Source: Amycolatopsis pittospori (GTDB lineage: Bacteria > Actinomycetota > Actinomycetes > Mycobacteriales > Pseudonocardiaceae). Taken from it: a DNA stretch of 40,095 nucleotides. The translations under genes and the position numbers were made by a program. The notes under the pieces were generated by a model, which was not told the origin of the DNA, searched no databases, and saw nothing but the letters and a program-made list of their open reading frames with translations. Positions 31,844 to 39,870 of the stretch are shown piece by piece; position 1 is the first letter of the stretch; each line of letters starts with the position of its first letter. Location: assembly GCF_013870525.1 (NCBI RefSeq), contig NZ_JACBXD010000072.1:1-40095 (forward strand), read 5' to 3'.

Positions 31844-32422
31844 ATGGCCGCACTCGATTCGGCACGTCCAGGCCTACTCGCCTCGCTCAATGGGAAATAC
31901 CACCGCGCGGCGCTCAACGTCTTCGCGCTCATCGTGGTGGCCCACTGGGCGGAACACCTCGTGCAGGCGTTCCAGATCTACGTCCTCGGCTGGAAGACGC
32001 CGGATGCCCGCGGCGTGCTCGGCATCCCCTTCCCGAAGCTGATCAGCTCCGAATGGCTGCACTACGGCTACGCCATCGTCATGCTGATCGCGCTGTTCGC
32101 CCTGCGGAAGGGTTTCGCCGGCCGCTCGCGGCAATGGTGGAACCTCGCGCTCGGCCTGCAGTTCTGGCACCACATCGAGCATCTGCTCCTGCTGATCCAG
32201 GCGCAGACCGGCTGGCGCCTCGGCGGCGGCACCGCGCCGAGCAGCATCATCCAGCTGTTCATCCCGCGGGTGGAGCTGCACCTGTTCTACAACACGATCG
32301 TCACCATCCCGATGATCATCGCGATGCTCGTGCACCGGAAGGCCTCCGCCGTCGAACGGCAGCTCACGGGCTGCACGTGCTCACCCGAAAGCCGGCGTGA
32401 GCTGGCGACCACGGCGTCGTGA
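31844..32422 (+). CDS. Histidine-rich multi-helix membrane protein
   Basis: This 192-aa protein starts at ATG 31844 with AGGAG seven bases upstream. There are about four hydrophobic segments near residues 24-46, 74-88, 105-120 and 147-165. Histidines repeat in helix contexts: HWAEH, SEWLHYGYAI, FWHHIEH and RVELHLFYN. This spacing resembles membrane metal or diiron sites but does not match the fatty-acid desaturase or hydroxylase patterns exactly. The C-terminus is cytoplasmic with a CTC motif (TGCTCSPES). Its stop overlaps the copC-copD start (GTGA), so it is coupled to a copper-handling gene. A copper-binding or copper-protein assembly role is the best guess. I do not recognise a named family. 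Confidence 0.7.
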   Translation: MAALDSARPGLLASLNGKYHRAALNVFALIVVAHWAEHLVQAFQIYVLGWKTPDARGVLGIPFPKLISSEWLHYGYAIVMLIALFALRKGFAGRSRQWWNLALGLQFWHHIEHLLLLIQAQTGWRLGGGTAPSSIIQLFIPRVELHLFYNTIVTIPMIIAMLVHRKASAVERQLTGCTCSPESRRELATTAS

Positions 32423-33753
32423 CCAGGAGACTCTTCGCGCTCCTGGCCCTCGTGGCGGCGTGGTTCGGGGTCGCGGTACTCGCCGCGGCCCCGGCCTCGG
32501 CCCACGTCGAACTGCTCTCCTCGAACCCCGTCGACGGCGCCCGGCTCACCTCGGCGCCCGCCCAGGTCTCGATCACCCTTTCGGAGAACATCGGCATCCA
32601 GCCGAACTCCATCAAGGTCGTCGACCAGCAGGGCACGAACGTCGTCTCCGGACCGGTGTTCCAACCCGGCGACGTCGCCGAAGAGGTCGCCATCAAGCTG
32701 GAGCCCGATCTCCCCGACGGCAGTTACCTCGTCGAGTACGCGTTCGTCTCGACCGACTCGCATCCGGTGCGCGGCACGATCGCGTTCGTCATCGGCACCG
32801 GTCCCCTGATCACCTCCGCGGGCGCGGTGTCCGCGTCGACCGGCACGGATCCGGTGACCGACGCGCTGTTCACGACATTCCGCTGGGGCTCCTTCCTCGG
32901 CGTCGCACTCCTCGGCGGACTGGTGTTCCTCCTGGTCTGCCGCCCCGGCGGCCGGACCGACCCCGCCGCACGGAAGCTGATCACCACCGGCGTGTGGCTC
33001 TCCGCCGTCACGGCCGTGGCCGGGTTCCTGTTGCAAGGACCGTACGTCGCGGGCCGAGGCGCCGAAGCGGTCTTCGACGCCGCGCTGATCGAGGCCACGC
33101 TCCGGGTCGCATACGGGAAACTGCTGCTCCTGCGCCTCGTCGCGATCGTCGCCCTCGCCTTCATCGCGCGGCGGCTGCTGGCCGGTGACCTGCCGGAACG
33201 ACTGCGCTCGCGCTACGAGAACCTCGGCATGGCCGCCGGGTTCATCGTAATGCTGAGCTTCTCCGCGACCGGGCACGCGGTGGCCGACAAGATCATGTTC
33301 CTCTCGGTCAGCGCCGACCTCGCGCATTTCGGCGCGATGGCCGTCTGGGTGGGCGGGCTGATCCAGCTCGCCGTCCTCCTGCGCGGCAGGTACTCGGCGG
33401 AGGAGGCAGAGCCGGCGCTGGCGCGGTTCCACCCGATCGCCACCTGGTCGATCGTGGTCATGGTGGTCAGCGGCGCCTACCTGGGCTTCCGGCTCGTCCC
33501 GTCGGTGGAGGCGCTCTGGACGTCGGCCTACGGCATCGTCTTCCTGCTGAAGCTGACCGGGTTCGCCGCGTTGCTGCTGGTGGCGAACATGAGCCGCAAC
33601 GCGGTGCGCCGCGGCGTCCCGGGCCGCGGCGGCACCGGCGTGGTGACCGCCGACCTGCGGAAACTACGGATCAGCGTCGGGGTCGAGGTGCTGATCGTGG
33701 CCGTGGTGCTCGCCCTGGCCGCGGCGCTGTCCTCGATGTCCCCGGCAGGCTGA
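32419..33753 (+). CDS. CopC-CopD fusion copper-handling membrane protein
   Basis: This 444-aa protein starts at GTG 32419, overlapping the previous stop. A signal sequence (residues 1-29) ends in ASAHVELLSSNPVDGARL, which is the mature N-terminus of CopC with its N-terminal copper-binding His after cleavage. The CopC beta-barrel runs to about 130 and includes SDVDSHPVRG-like TDSHPVRG with a second His. From about 145 there are seven to eight hydrophobic segments of CopD, including SADLAHFGAMAVWVGGL and ARFHPIATWSIVVMV. It binds copper outside and may import it or hand it to membrane cuproproteins. It precedes a convergent unrelated gene. Confidence 0.92.
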   Translation: MTRRLFALLALVAAWFGVAVLAAAPASAHVELLSSNPVDGARLTSAPAQVSITLSENIGIQPNSIKVVDQQGTNVVSGPVFQPGDVAEEVAIKLEPDLPDGSYLVEYAFVSTDSHPVRGTIAFVIGTGPLITSAGAVSASTGTDPVTDALFTTFRWGSFLGVALLGGLVFLLVCRPGGRTDPAARKLITTGVWLSAVTAVAGFLLQGPYVAGRGAEAVFDAALIEATLRVAYGKLLLLRLVAIVALAFIARRLLAGDLPERLRSRYENLGMAAGFIVMLSFSATGHAVADKIMFLSVSADLAHFGAMAVWVGGLIQLAVLLRGRYSAEEAEPALARFHPIATWSIVVMVVSGAYLGFRLVPSVEALWTSAYGIVFLLKLTGFAALLLVANMSRNAVRRGVPGRGGTGVVTADLRKLRISVGVEVLIVAVVLALAAALSSMSPAG

Positions 33754-34449
33754 TCAGCGCTCGACCGCCTTGTCCGGCGGGGTGAACGGCCCCCAGGTGA
33801 AGGCCCGGAGCCACGGCTCGGGATCGCCCAGCCAGTCCAAGGCGGTGATTTGAGCCGGGCTCCGGCGCCCGGCGAGCGATCGGTAGAGGTCCCCGGGCGG
33901 TCCCGAGAGCACCGCGGCGACCGGTTCGGTGCCGGCGATCCAGGTCGCACCCTCGGTCTCGATCCGCATTCCGGGCAGTCCGTGCCTGGTCAGCGAGGCG
34001 CCGAGGCCGCTGACGAGCACTTCGAACCCCCGCAGCCAGCCCGCGTGCGCCCCCGGCAAGGGCTCGCCGAGCGCGTAGCGGAGATCCAGTTCGTGGGTGA
34101 AGGCGTCCATCACCATGATGTCGCCCCGGCTCTTGCCGTCCCCGTCCGCGGCGAGCAACGTGTCGGCCTCAGGGCCGCGCTCGTTCCAGAGCCGCAGCAA
34201 TTCGACGACCGAAGCGGTCTCCGGAACCGGACAGGGTTCTCCCCCGAATCGGGTGATGACCCGATCGCAGATTTCGGCCAGATGCGCGAGCAGATCCCGG
34301 ACAGTCCACTGTGGACAGGCTGGGACGATCCGCTCGCCCGCCGCCGAGTGATCGGTGAGCAGGATCGTGATGTTCTCTCTGACCTGCCGATACCCGTCGG
34401 CCGCGGTCGCCGTATTCCAGCCAGGGACCCGAATTCGGCTGCTCGTCAC
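33754..34449 (-). CDS. Mycothiol-dependent maleylpyruvate isomerase family protein
   Basis: The start is GTG 34449 (231 aa), chosen because GGAGG lies seven bases upstream. The frame could extend to ATG 34488 but has no good ribosome site. The N-terminal DinB-like four-helix bundle has CPQWTVRDLLAHLAEICDRVI with the metal-binding His in LLAHL. MDAFTHELDLRYALG carries the remaining His. The family uses mycothiol, the thiol of actinobacteria, with metal-dependent transfer or isomerase reactions. The substrate is unknown. It converges with copC-copD at 33753, stop to stop. Confidence 0.85.
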   Translation of the reverse strand: MTSSRIRVPGWNTATAADGYRQVRENITILLTDHSAAGERIVPACPQWTVRDLLAHLAEICDRVITRFGGEPCPVPETASVVELLRLWNERGPEADTLLAADGDGKSRGDIMVMDAFTHELDLRYALGEPLPGAHAGWLRGFEVLVSGLGASLTRHGLPGMRIETEGATWIAGTEPVAAVLSGPPGDLYRSLAGRRSPAQITALDWLGDPEPWLRAFTWGPFTPPDKAVER

Positions 34450-34522
34450 GCGGCCACCTCCAGTAGGGGTAAAGCGATGGTCGTCCATTCTCCCACCACT
34501 TCGATGTTCACCCTTCTCACCG

Positions 34523-34547
34523 CTTGCGCCGGACCGTTCGGCGCAAG
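34523..34547. promoter_or_regulatory. 9-bp inverted repeat in a divergent promoter
   Basis: CTTGCGCCG and CGGCGCAAG flank GACCGTT. The repeat lies between the mycothiol-enzyme start (34449, minus) and the DivIVA-like start (34662, plus), so it may be an operator of either gene or a shared control site. Confidence 0.4.
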
Positions 34548-34661
34548 ATCACCCACCCGTGACGCGTGTCGTTGCGGCTTCAGGCACACTGGGTGGAGAA
34601 AGGCCCGTGTGGCAAGGAAAATCGCCCACCGGTGACGGATCGACCACTGTGGAGGTGACTA

Positions 34662-35330
34662 ATGGAAATGCCCGGCTTCGATCTGGCGTGGCGAGGGTTC
34701 AATCGCGCACAGGTCCGGGAATTCGTTCGAGAGGTGGAAACCGAGCTGAGGCGCGCGGCCGCCGAACGCGACGAGGCGATCCGCCGCGGTGAAGCTCTCG
34801 CCGCCGAACTCACCGCCGCGAAAGAGGAGAACCGCGAACTGAAGGCGAGCGTCGACCGGATAAGCCGGGTGCCGATCGCACCCGACGCACTGCAGGAGCG
34901 GTCGCGCCGGATGCTCGAACTCACTCGCGAAGAAGCCGACGACATCATCGCGCGAGCCACCGAAGAGGCCACCAAGGCCGAGGCGGAGCGCAAGAAGGTC
35001 ACCGAAGACTTCGAACGCGCCATGACGCTGCGCCGGGCCGACGCCATGCGCGCGCTCGCCGCACAGGACGAAGCCGCGCAAACACGCGCCCGGAGACTGC
35101 TCGACGACGCCGCCGAAGAGGGCGAACGTCTGGTCTCCGACGCGCGACAGAAGGCCGATGTGGCCCTCCGCCTGCGTGATGACGTGCTGAAACAGCTGGT
35201 CGGCGCCCGCGAACTACTCGCGGAGGCCGGTACGGTCCTGACGATCACCGACGAACCGAAACCGGAAGTGCCCGTTCAGCGCCGGAGCAGGCCCGAAGCC
35301 CGCGCCGGCACCGAAGCGGCCGCCACCTAG
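34662..35330 (+). CDS. DivIVA-domain coiled-coil protein
   Basis: This 222-aa protein has a GGAGGT five bases before the ATG. The N-terminal DivIVA-like motif is FDLAWRGFNRAQVREFVREVETELRRA. The rest, residues 30-190, is an almost continuous coiled coil rich in Ala, Glu, Arg and Lys. The tail (PVQRRSRPEARAGTEAAAT) is disordered. DivIVA proteins mark cell poles and guide envelope growth in actinobacteria. This one differs from Wag31 in length and probably has a more specialised scaffold role. The stop shares the CTAG with the convergent YCII gene stop. Confidence 0.85.
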   Translation: MEMPGFDLAWRGFNRAQVREFVREVETELRRAAAERDEAIRRGEALAAELTAAKEENRELKASVDRISRVPIAPDALQERSRRMLELTREEADDIIARATEEATKAEAERKKVTEDFERAMTLRRADAMRALAAQDEAAQTRARRLLDDAAEEGERLVSDARQKADVALRLRDDVLKQLVGARELLAEAGTVLTITDEPKPEVPVQRRSRPEARAGTEAAAT

Positions 35331-35689
35331 GCGTTGTCGCCCGAGGAATAGACCACCGGCCGGACCTCCATCGCGTTGATATGCGCGTCCGGGATCTGGC
35401 CCGCGATCTCGATCGCACGCTCCTTGCTGTCGCATTCCACCAGGTAGAAGCCCGCGAGGTACTCCTTCGACTCCGCGAACGGCCCGTCGGTGACGACGGG
35501 GACGCCGTCACGCACCCGGACCACCGTGCTGTCCTTCGGTTCGCCCAGCGCCTGCGTCCCGAGCAGCTCCCCGCTCTCGGAGAGCTGCTTCATGAAAGGG
35601 TCGATCCGGCCCATCACCTCGTTGCGCTCCGCCTCGGGGAGGGCGTCCCACGCGGTGGGGTTCATGGTGATCATGATCATGTACTTCAT
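35327..35689 (-). CDS. YCII-related (DGPF) protein
   Basis: This 120-aa protein of the YciI/YCII family has the characteristic DGPFAESKEYLAGFYLVECDS segment (about 68-88) and a ferredoxin-like fold. Such proteins are often encoded near ECF sigma factors, and a His/Asp pair is thought to act in catalysis. The function is unknown. The ATG at 35689 has AGGAGG seven bases upstream. It converges with the DivIVA-like gene with a 4-base overlap at the stops. The leading MKYMIMITMNPTAWDALPEAERNE is typical of the family. Confidence 0.9.
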   Translation of the reverse strand: MKYMIMITMNPTAWDALPEAERNEVMGRIDPFMKQLSESGELLGTQALGEPKDSTVVRVRDGVPVVTDGPFAESKEYLAGFYLVECDSKERAIEIAGQIPDAHINAMEVRPVVYSSGDNA

Positions 35690-35799
35690 CGGTGTTCCTC
35701 CTGGTCATCCGGCCGGTACCCGGCCGCTCACGTAGTGGTCGGAGCCCCTGGACCGTCCTCGACATCCTGGCAGCGTTCTTTTCCGGCCGTCAGGTACGG

Positions 35800-35816
35800 A
35801 TACGTGGGGAGGGTAT
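35800..35816. promoter_or_regulatory. Possible CsoR operator upstream of csoR
   Basis: ATACGTGGGGAGGGTAT keeps ATAC and GTAT at the ends and a G-rich centre, like CsoR sites, but it is not fully symmetric. TATAGT follows directly and could be the -10 of csoR. The position fits autoregulation. Confidence 0.4.
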
Positions 35817-35858
35817 AGTGGACGGCGGCGGGGAACGACGAGGAGAACGGGTGCGGCG

Positions 35859-36140
35859 ATGACGGGCTACGGCAGCGAGCGGGAGGCCTATCTCAAGCGC
35901 CTGCGCCGGATCGAGGGGCAGATCCGCGGTCTTCAGCGGATGGTGGAAGAGGACAAGTACTGCATCGACATCCTGACCCAGGTGTCCGCGGCCACGAAGG
36001 CGCTGCAGTCGTTCTCCCTCGAACTGCTGGACGAACACCTCGCCACCTGCGTGGTCCAGGCCGCCGCCGCGGGCGGTGAAGAAGCCGACCTGAAGGTCCG
36101 GGAAGCCTCGGACGCGATCGCCCGGCTCGTCCGGTCCTGA
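35859..36140 (+). CDS. csoR: CsoR-family copper-sensing repressor
   Basis: This 93-aa all-helical protein (DUF156 fold) has the Cu(I)-binding triad Cys35, His60 and Cys64 (YCIDIL, DEHLATCV) in the expected spacing. LKRLRRIEGQIRGLQRMVEEDKYC is the DNA-facing first helix. CsoR represses copper efflux genes and releases the operator when Cu(I) binds. The convergent copA gene abuts its stop codon, and copZ-copA have their own operator-like site at 38766-38782. Unlike RcnR/FrmR relatives, its ligand set points to copper. Confidence 0.93.
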   Translation: MTGYGSEREAYLKRLRRIEGQIRGLQRMVEEDKYCIDILTQVSAATKALQSFSLELLDEHLATCVVQAAAAGGEEADLKVREASDAIARLVRS

Positions 36141-38342
36141 TCAGGCGACGCCGCGGAACCCTCGCAGCCGCAGGCTGTTGGAGACCACGAAAACCGAGGA
36201 GAACGCCATCGCGGCCCCGGCGATCATGGGGTTGAGCAGGCCGAGCGCGGCCAGCGGCAGCGCGGCGACGTTGTAGGCGAACGCCCAGAACAGATTGCCC
36301 TTGATCGTGCCGAGCGTGCGGCGCGAGAGACGGATGGCGTCGACGGCCGCGCGCAGGTCTCCGCGCACCAGTGTCAGGTCACCGGCCTCGATCGCGGCGT
36401 CCGTCCCGGTGCCCATCGACAGTCCGAGGTCGGCCTGCGCGAGCGCGGCCGCGTCGTTGACGCCGTCGCCGACCATGGCGACCACCCGGCCTTCCGCCTG
36501 CAGCCGCTTGACGACGTCGACCTTGCCGGCGGGCAGCACCTCGGCGACGACCTCGTCGATCCCCACCTCGGCGGCGACCGCTTTCGCCGAGCCGGCGTTG
36601 TCTCCGGTCAGCAGGACGGGCCGGAGCCCGAGCGCCCGCAGTTCCTTCACGGCCTGCTTCGACGTCGGCTTGACCGTGTCCGCCACGACGAGCACACCAC
36701 GTGCCTCCCCGTCCCACGCGACCACAACGGCCGTCGCGCCACGTTCCTCGGCAGCAGCCTTGACCTGCGCGAACTCGTCGCCGAGGGTGATGCCGTGCCG
36801 GTCGAGCAGGGCGGTGCGCCCGGCCAGGACGGTCTTGCCCTCGACCTCGCCGACGACACCCAGGCCCTCGACGGTGCGGAAACCCACGACCGGCGGCAAC
36901 GCGCCCAGCCGTTCTTCGGCGGCACCGGCGATCGCGCGGGCGATCGGATGCTCGGACGCGTGCTCGACGGCCGCGGCCAGCCGGAGCACCTCGGCTTCAC
37001 CGTGCACATCCGTGAGGCTCATTTTTCCGGCGGTCACCGTGCCGGTCTTGTCCAGGACGACGGTGTCTGCCTTCCGAGTGGATTCGAGCACCTCGGGCCC
37101 CTTGATCAGGATGCCCAGTTGCGCGCCGCGGCCGGTGCCGACCAGCAGCGCCGTCGGCGTGGCCAGGCCCAGCGCGCACGGGCAGGCGATGATCAGGACC
37201 GCGACGGCGGCGGTGAAGGCGGCATCCGCCCCGCCTCCGGCACCGAGCCAGAAGCCGAGCGTGCCGACCGCGAGCGCGATCACCACCGGGACGAAGACGG
37301 CCGACACCCGGTCCGCGAGCCGCTGGACCTGGGCCTTGCCAGTCTGCGCGTCTTCGACCAGCCGGGCCATCTGCGCCAGCTGGGTGTCGGCGCCGATCCG
37401 GGTGGCGCGGACGACGAGCCTGCCGCCCGCGTTGACCGTCCCGCCGACGACGGCGTCACCGGTGGTCACCTCGACCGGGACGCTTTCACCCGTCAGCATG
37501 CTCAGGTCGACCGCCGACCCACCGTCGATCACGACGCCGTCGGTGGCGATCTTCTCCCCTGGCCGCACGACGAACTCGTCACCGGTCTTCAGGTCGCCGA
37601 TCGGGACGCGTTTCTCGGCACCGTCTTCGAGGACTGCGACGTCCTTCGCTCCCAGTTCGAGCAGTGCACGCAGGGCCGCGCCGGAGCGGCGCTTGGACCG
37701 GGCTTCGAAGTAGCGGCCGGCGAGGAGGAACGTGGTCACCCCGGCGGCGACCTCGAGGTAGAGGTTGCCCGCGCCGGACCCGCGTTCCATGGTCCATACG
37801 AAACCGTGCCGCATGCCGGGTACCCCGGCGGTGCCGAACAGCAACGCGTAGAGCGACCAGAGCGCGGCGGCCGCGACGCCGAGTGAGATGAGGGTGTCCA
37901 TCGTGGCCGCACCGTGGCGGAGGTTCGTCCAGGTGGCACGGTGGAACGGCCACGCACCCCAGGTGACGACGGGGGCGGCCAAGACCAGCGACACCCACTG
38001 CCAGTAGGTGAACTGCCAGGCCGGGACCATCGCCAGCACGATCACCGGCACCGCGAGCACGGCCGAGACCAGAAGTCGCCGCCGAAGTCCGTCGGTGTCG
38101 TCGGTTCGTGGTTCGTCCGGCTTGGGCTGTTGAGCGGTGTACCCGGCGGACTCGACGACGCCGACGAGGTCGTCGACCGACAGCGCGCCCGGGAAGTCGA
38201 CCTGCGCCTTCTCGGTGGCGTAATTGACCGTGGCGGAGACGCCGTCGACCTTGTTCAGCTTGCGCTCGACGCGCGCCGCACAGGACGCGCAGGTCATGCC
38301 GCCGATGACGAGCTCGACGCGCTGCGAGGTCTCGACGCTCAC
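36141..38342 (-). CDS. copA: Copper-exporting P1B-type ATPase CopA
   Basis: This 733-aa protein starts at GTG 38342 with GGAGG six bases upstream. One N-terminal metal-binding domain has GMTCASC (Cys18 and Cys21). The membrane part includes the transport motif CPC in IIACPCALGLATP. The phosphorylation site is DKTGTVT, the nucleotide site has EHASEHPIARA, and the hinge is GDGVNDAAAL. NPMIAGAAMAFSSVFVVSNSLRL near the C-terminus is the last helix. It pumps Cu(I) out of the cytosol. It is the third gene of the copZ-small protein-copA operon. Confidence 0.95.
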   Translation of the reverse strand: MSVETSQRVELVIGGMTCASCAARVERKLNKVDGVSATVNYATEKAQVDFPGALSVDDLVGVVESAGYTAQQPKPDEPRTDDTDGLRRRLLVSAVLAVPVIVLAMVPAWQFTYWQWVSLVLAAPVVTWGAWPFHRATWTNLRHGAATMDTLISLGVAAAALWSLYALLFGTAGVPGMRHGFVWTMERGSGAGNLYLEVAAGVTTFLLAGRYFEARSKRRSGAALRALLELGAKDVAVLEDGAEKRVPIGDLKTGDEFVVRPGEKIATDGVVIDGGSAVDLSMLTGESVPVEVTTGDAVVGGTVNAGGRLVVRATRIGADTQLAQMARLVEDAQTGKAQVQRLADRVSAVFVPVVIALAVGTLGFWLGAGGGADAAFTAAVAVLIIACPCALGLATPTALLVGTGRGAQLGILIKGPEVLESTRKADTVVLDKTGTVTAGKMSLTDVHGEAEVLRLAAAVEHASEHPIARAIAGAAEERLGALPPVVGFRTVEGLGVVGEVEGKTVLAGRTALLDRHGITLGDEFAQVKAAAEERGATAVVVAWDGEARGVLVVADTVKPTSKQAVKELRALGLRPVLLTGDNAGSAKAVAAEVGIDEVVAEVLPAGKVDVVKRLQAEGRVVAMVGDGVNDAAALAQADLGLSMGTGTDAAIEAGDLTLVRGDLRAAVDAIRLSRRTLGTIKGNLFWAFAYNVAALPLAALGLLNPMIAGAAMAFSSVFVVSNSLRLRGFRGVA

Positions 38343-38518
38343 GGCGTACCTCCCGTGTGCCCCTCGTGATGTCCTTCGTGCACGCTGGTCGGCACCGACG
38401 GTGGTGGCGGCGGTGGCTCCTCGTCGAGGGGCCCGACCGCGGACCCGATCGTCCAGGCGACGGCGAACACCGCGACCAGGGCCGCGGCGAACGCCGACAC
38501 CTTGACGGGCGTACTCAC
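38339..38518 (-). CDS. 59-aa His-rich single-pass membrane protein
   Basis: The start is GTG 38518, overlapping the copZ stop (GTGA). Its own stop overlaps the copA start. One membrane helix spans residues 6-28 (VSAFAAALVAVFAVAWTIGSAVG). A Pro-rich linker (EEPPPPPPSVP) leads to a His-rich tail HEGHHEGHTGG. It probably holds copper at the membrane beside CopA. Translational coupling on both sides suggests equal dosage. I do not know a family name for it. Confidence 0.8.
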   Translation of the reverse strand: MSTPVKVSAFAAALVAVFAVAWTIGSAVGPLDEEPPPPPPSVPTSVHEGHHEGHTGGTP

Positions 38519-38721
38519 GAGACGAGCTGGTAACCGGCCTCGGTGACGGCGGCGTCCACAGTTTGGACGTCGAGCGCGGCATCGCTCGTGACGGTTACCT
38601 TGCCACTGGCCACGTCCACGTTCACGGCGCTGACGCCCGCGATACCGCCGACCTCCTCGGTGACCGAGGCGGCGCAGTGCCCGCACGACATGCCCTTGAC
38701 GGTGTAGGTGGTTTCGGCCAT
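38515..38721 (-). CDS. copZ: Copper chaperone CopZ
   Basis: This 68-aa heavy-metal-associated domain protein has the ferredoxin-like fold and GMSCGHC (Cys13 and Cys16). The ATG at 38721 has GGAG nine bases upstream. The frame extends further without a better start. It delivers Cu(I) to CopA in the cytosol, and the operon order copZ, small protein, copA supports this. The CsoR-type operator lies 45 bases upstream. Confidence 0.93.
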   Translation of the reverse strand: MAETTYTVKGMSCGHCAASVTEEVGGIAGVSAVNVDVASGKVTVTSDAALDVQTVDAAVTEAGYQLVS

Positions 38722-38765
38722 CGGTGCGAACTCCTCTACAGGACAAACGAAGCGATCACTTCCTT

Positions 38766-38782
38766 TATACCCCATGGGGGTA
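38766..38782. promoter_or_regulatory. CsoR-type operator of the copper operon
   Basis: TATACCCCATGGGGGTA is a near-perfect G/C-tract palindrome of the type CsoR binds (TACCCC...GGGGTA). It sits between copZ (minus) and cobF (plus) and overlaps the likely copZ promoter, so it probably controls the export operon. Confidence 0.7.
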
Positions 38783-38817
38783 GGGGTGTGCACCGAGGGG
38801 GCGGGCACACTGCGGCG

Positions 38818-39585
38818 ATGAGGAAGATCTCCGCCATCGGCATCGGCGCCGGCGACCCCGAGCACCTGACCGTCCAGGCCATCCGGCGGCTCAACGAGAC
38901 CGATGTCTTCTTCGTCCTCGACAAGGGTTCAGAGAAGCAGGACCTGGTGGGTCTACGCCAGGAGATCCTCGACCGCTTCGTCGAACGGCCCGGCTACCGC
39001 GTCGTACGGGCGCAGGACCCCGAACGCGACCGTACTCCGGATGACTACCGGAAGGCCGTCGCGGACTGGCACCGCCTCCGCACCGACGTCTACGAGAACA
39101 TGATCCGCTCCCTGGGTCCCGATGAGCGGGGCGCGTTCCTCGTCTGGGGAGACCCGGCGCTGTACGACTCGACCCTGACCCTGCTGGACGCGGTGCTCGA
39201 CCGCGGGAACGTGGAGTTCGAGTACGAGGTCGTCCCGGGTGTCAGCAGCGTGGCCGCGCTGACGTCCCGCCACCGGACCACCATGAACCAGATCGGCCGC
39301 CCCGTCCTCATCACCACCGGCCGCCGCCTCGAAACCGGCTGGCCCGCGGACGTCGACGACGTCTTCGTGATGCTGGACGCGGGATGCACGTTCTCGCGCT
39401 TCGCGGACACGGGCCTGGAGATCTACTGGGGTGCCTACCTCGGCACACCCGACGAGCTCCTGCTCTCGGGCCCGCTCTCCTCCGCTCTCGCTTCGGAGAT
39501 CCAGTCGGTTCGCACCGCGGCCCGGTCCCGAAAGGGCTGGATCATGGACATCTACCACCTACGCCGCCCCAGCGACCGCAGTTAG
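38818..39585 (+). CDS. cobF: Precorrin-6A synthase (deacetylating) CobF
   Basis: This 255-aa SAM-dependent methyltransferase of the tetrapyrrole family has IGIGAGDPEHLTVQAIRRL (N-terminal SAM-binding pattern GxGxGDPxxLT), VWGDPALYDSTL and VVPGVSSVAALTSRH. These match CobF, which methylates C1 with loss of acetate in the aerobic cobalamin pathway. The ATG at 38818 is chosen because the earlier frame begins inside copZ. It is alone here: no other cob genes are within the window. Confidence 0.92.
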   Translation: MRKISAIGIGAGDPEHLTVQAIRRLNETDVFFVLDKGSEKQDLVGLRQEILDRFVERPGYRVVRAQDPERDRTPDDYRKAVADWHRLRTDVYENMIRSLGPDERGAFLVWGDPALYDSTLTLLDAVLDRGNVEFEYEVVPGVSSVAALTSRHRTTMNQIGRPVLITTGRRLETGWPADVDDVFVMLDAGCTFSRFADTGLEIYWGAYLGTPDELLLSGPLSSALASEIQSVRTAARSRKGWIMDIYHLRRPSDRS

Positions 39586-39682
39586 TCGACTACTTGCGCC
39601 GGCTCCCGGGGTCGCGCGGCTCACTGCGCTCCGGCCCGCTCCGCTGGGTCTTCGCTGGCCGGGGTCTTCGCTGGCGTGGGGG

Positions 39683-39726
39683 TCGTGAGTGTTTTGGGTC
39701 GTTAGAGCGACCCTTTTCACTCACGA
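39683..39726. repeat. Imperfect hairpin, TCGTGAGTG family
   Basis: The arms 39683-39701 and 39708-39726 pair as TCGTGAGTG/CACTCACGA and GGGTCG/CGACCC. A 4-by-4 T/T mismatch bulge lies between the paired parts. The outer arms match those of the hairpins at 26012 and 39747. Confidence 0.65.
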
Positions 39727-39746
39727 GCTCTGTGTGGTGGCGGGTT

Positions 39747-39794
39747 GGTCGTGAGTGGCGTTTCGGGTTCTAACCCGCAACGCCACTCACGACC
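39747..39794. repeat. 23-bp inverted repeat, GGTCGTGAGTGGCG family
   Basis: The left arm is 39747-39769 and the right arm 39772-39794, reverse complements with one mismatch. The arm shares GGTCGTGAGTGGCG and the following TTCGGGTT with the repeat at 26012-26061, allowing one substitution. It is close to the hairpin at 39683. It looks like a dispersed repeat rather than only a terminator. Confidence 0.75.
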
Positions 39795-39870
39795 TCCTGC
39801 GTCGCTGAGCCCTGCATGGGGGGTGCCGGGGTGCGGGTGGGCCGTGACTCGTGTGCTTAGGCGTGTATGT

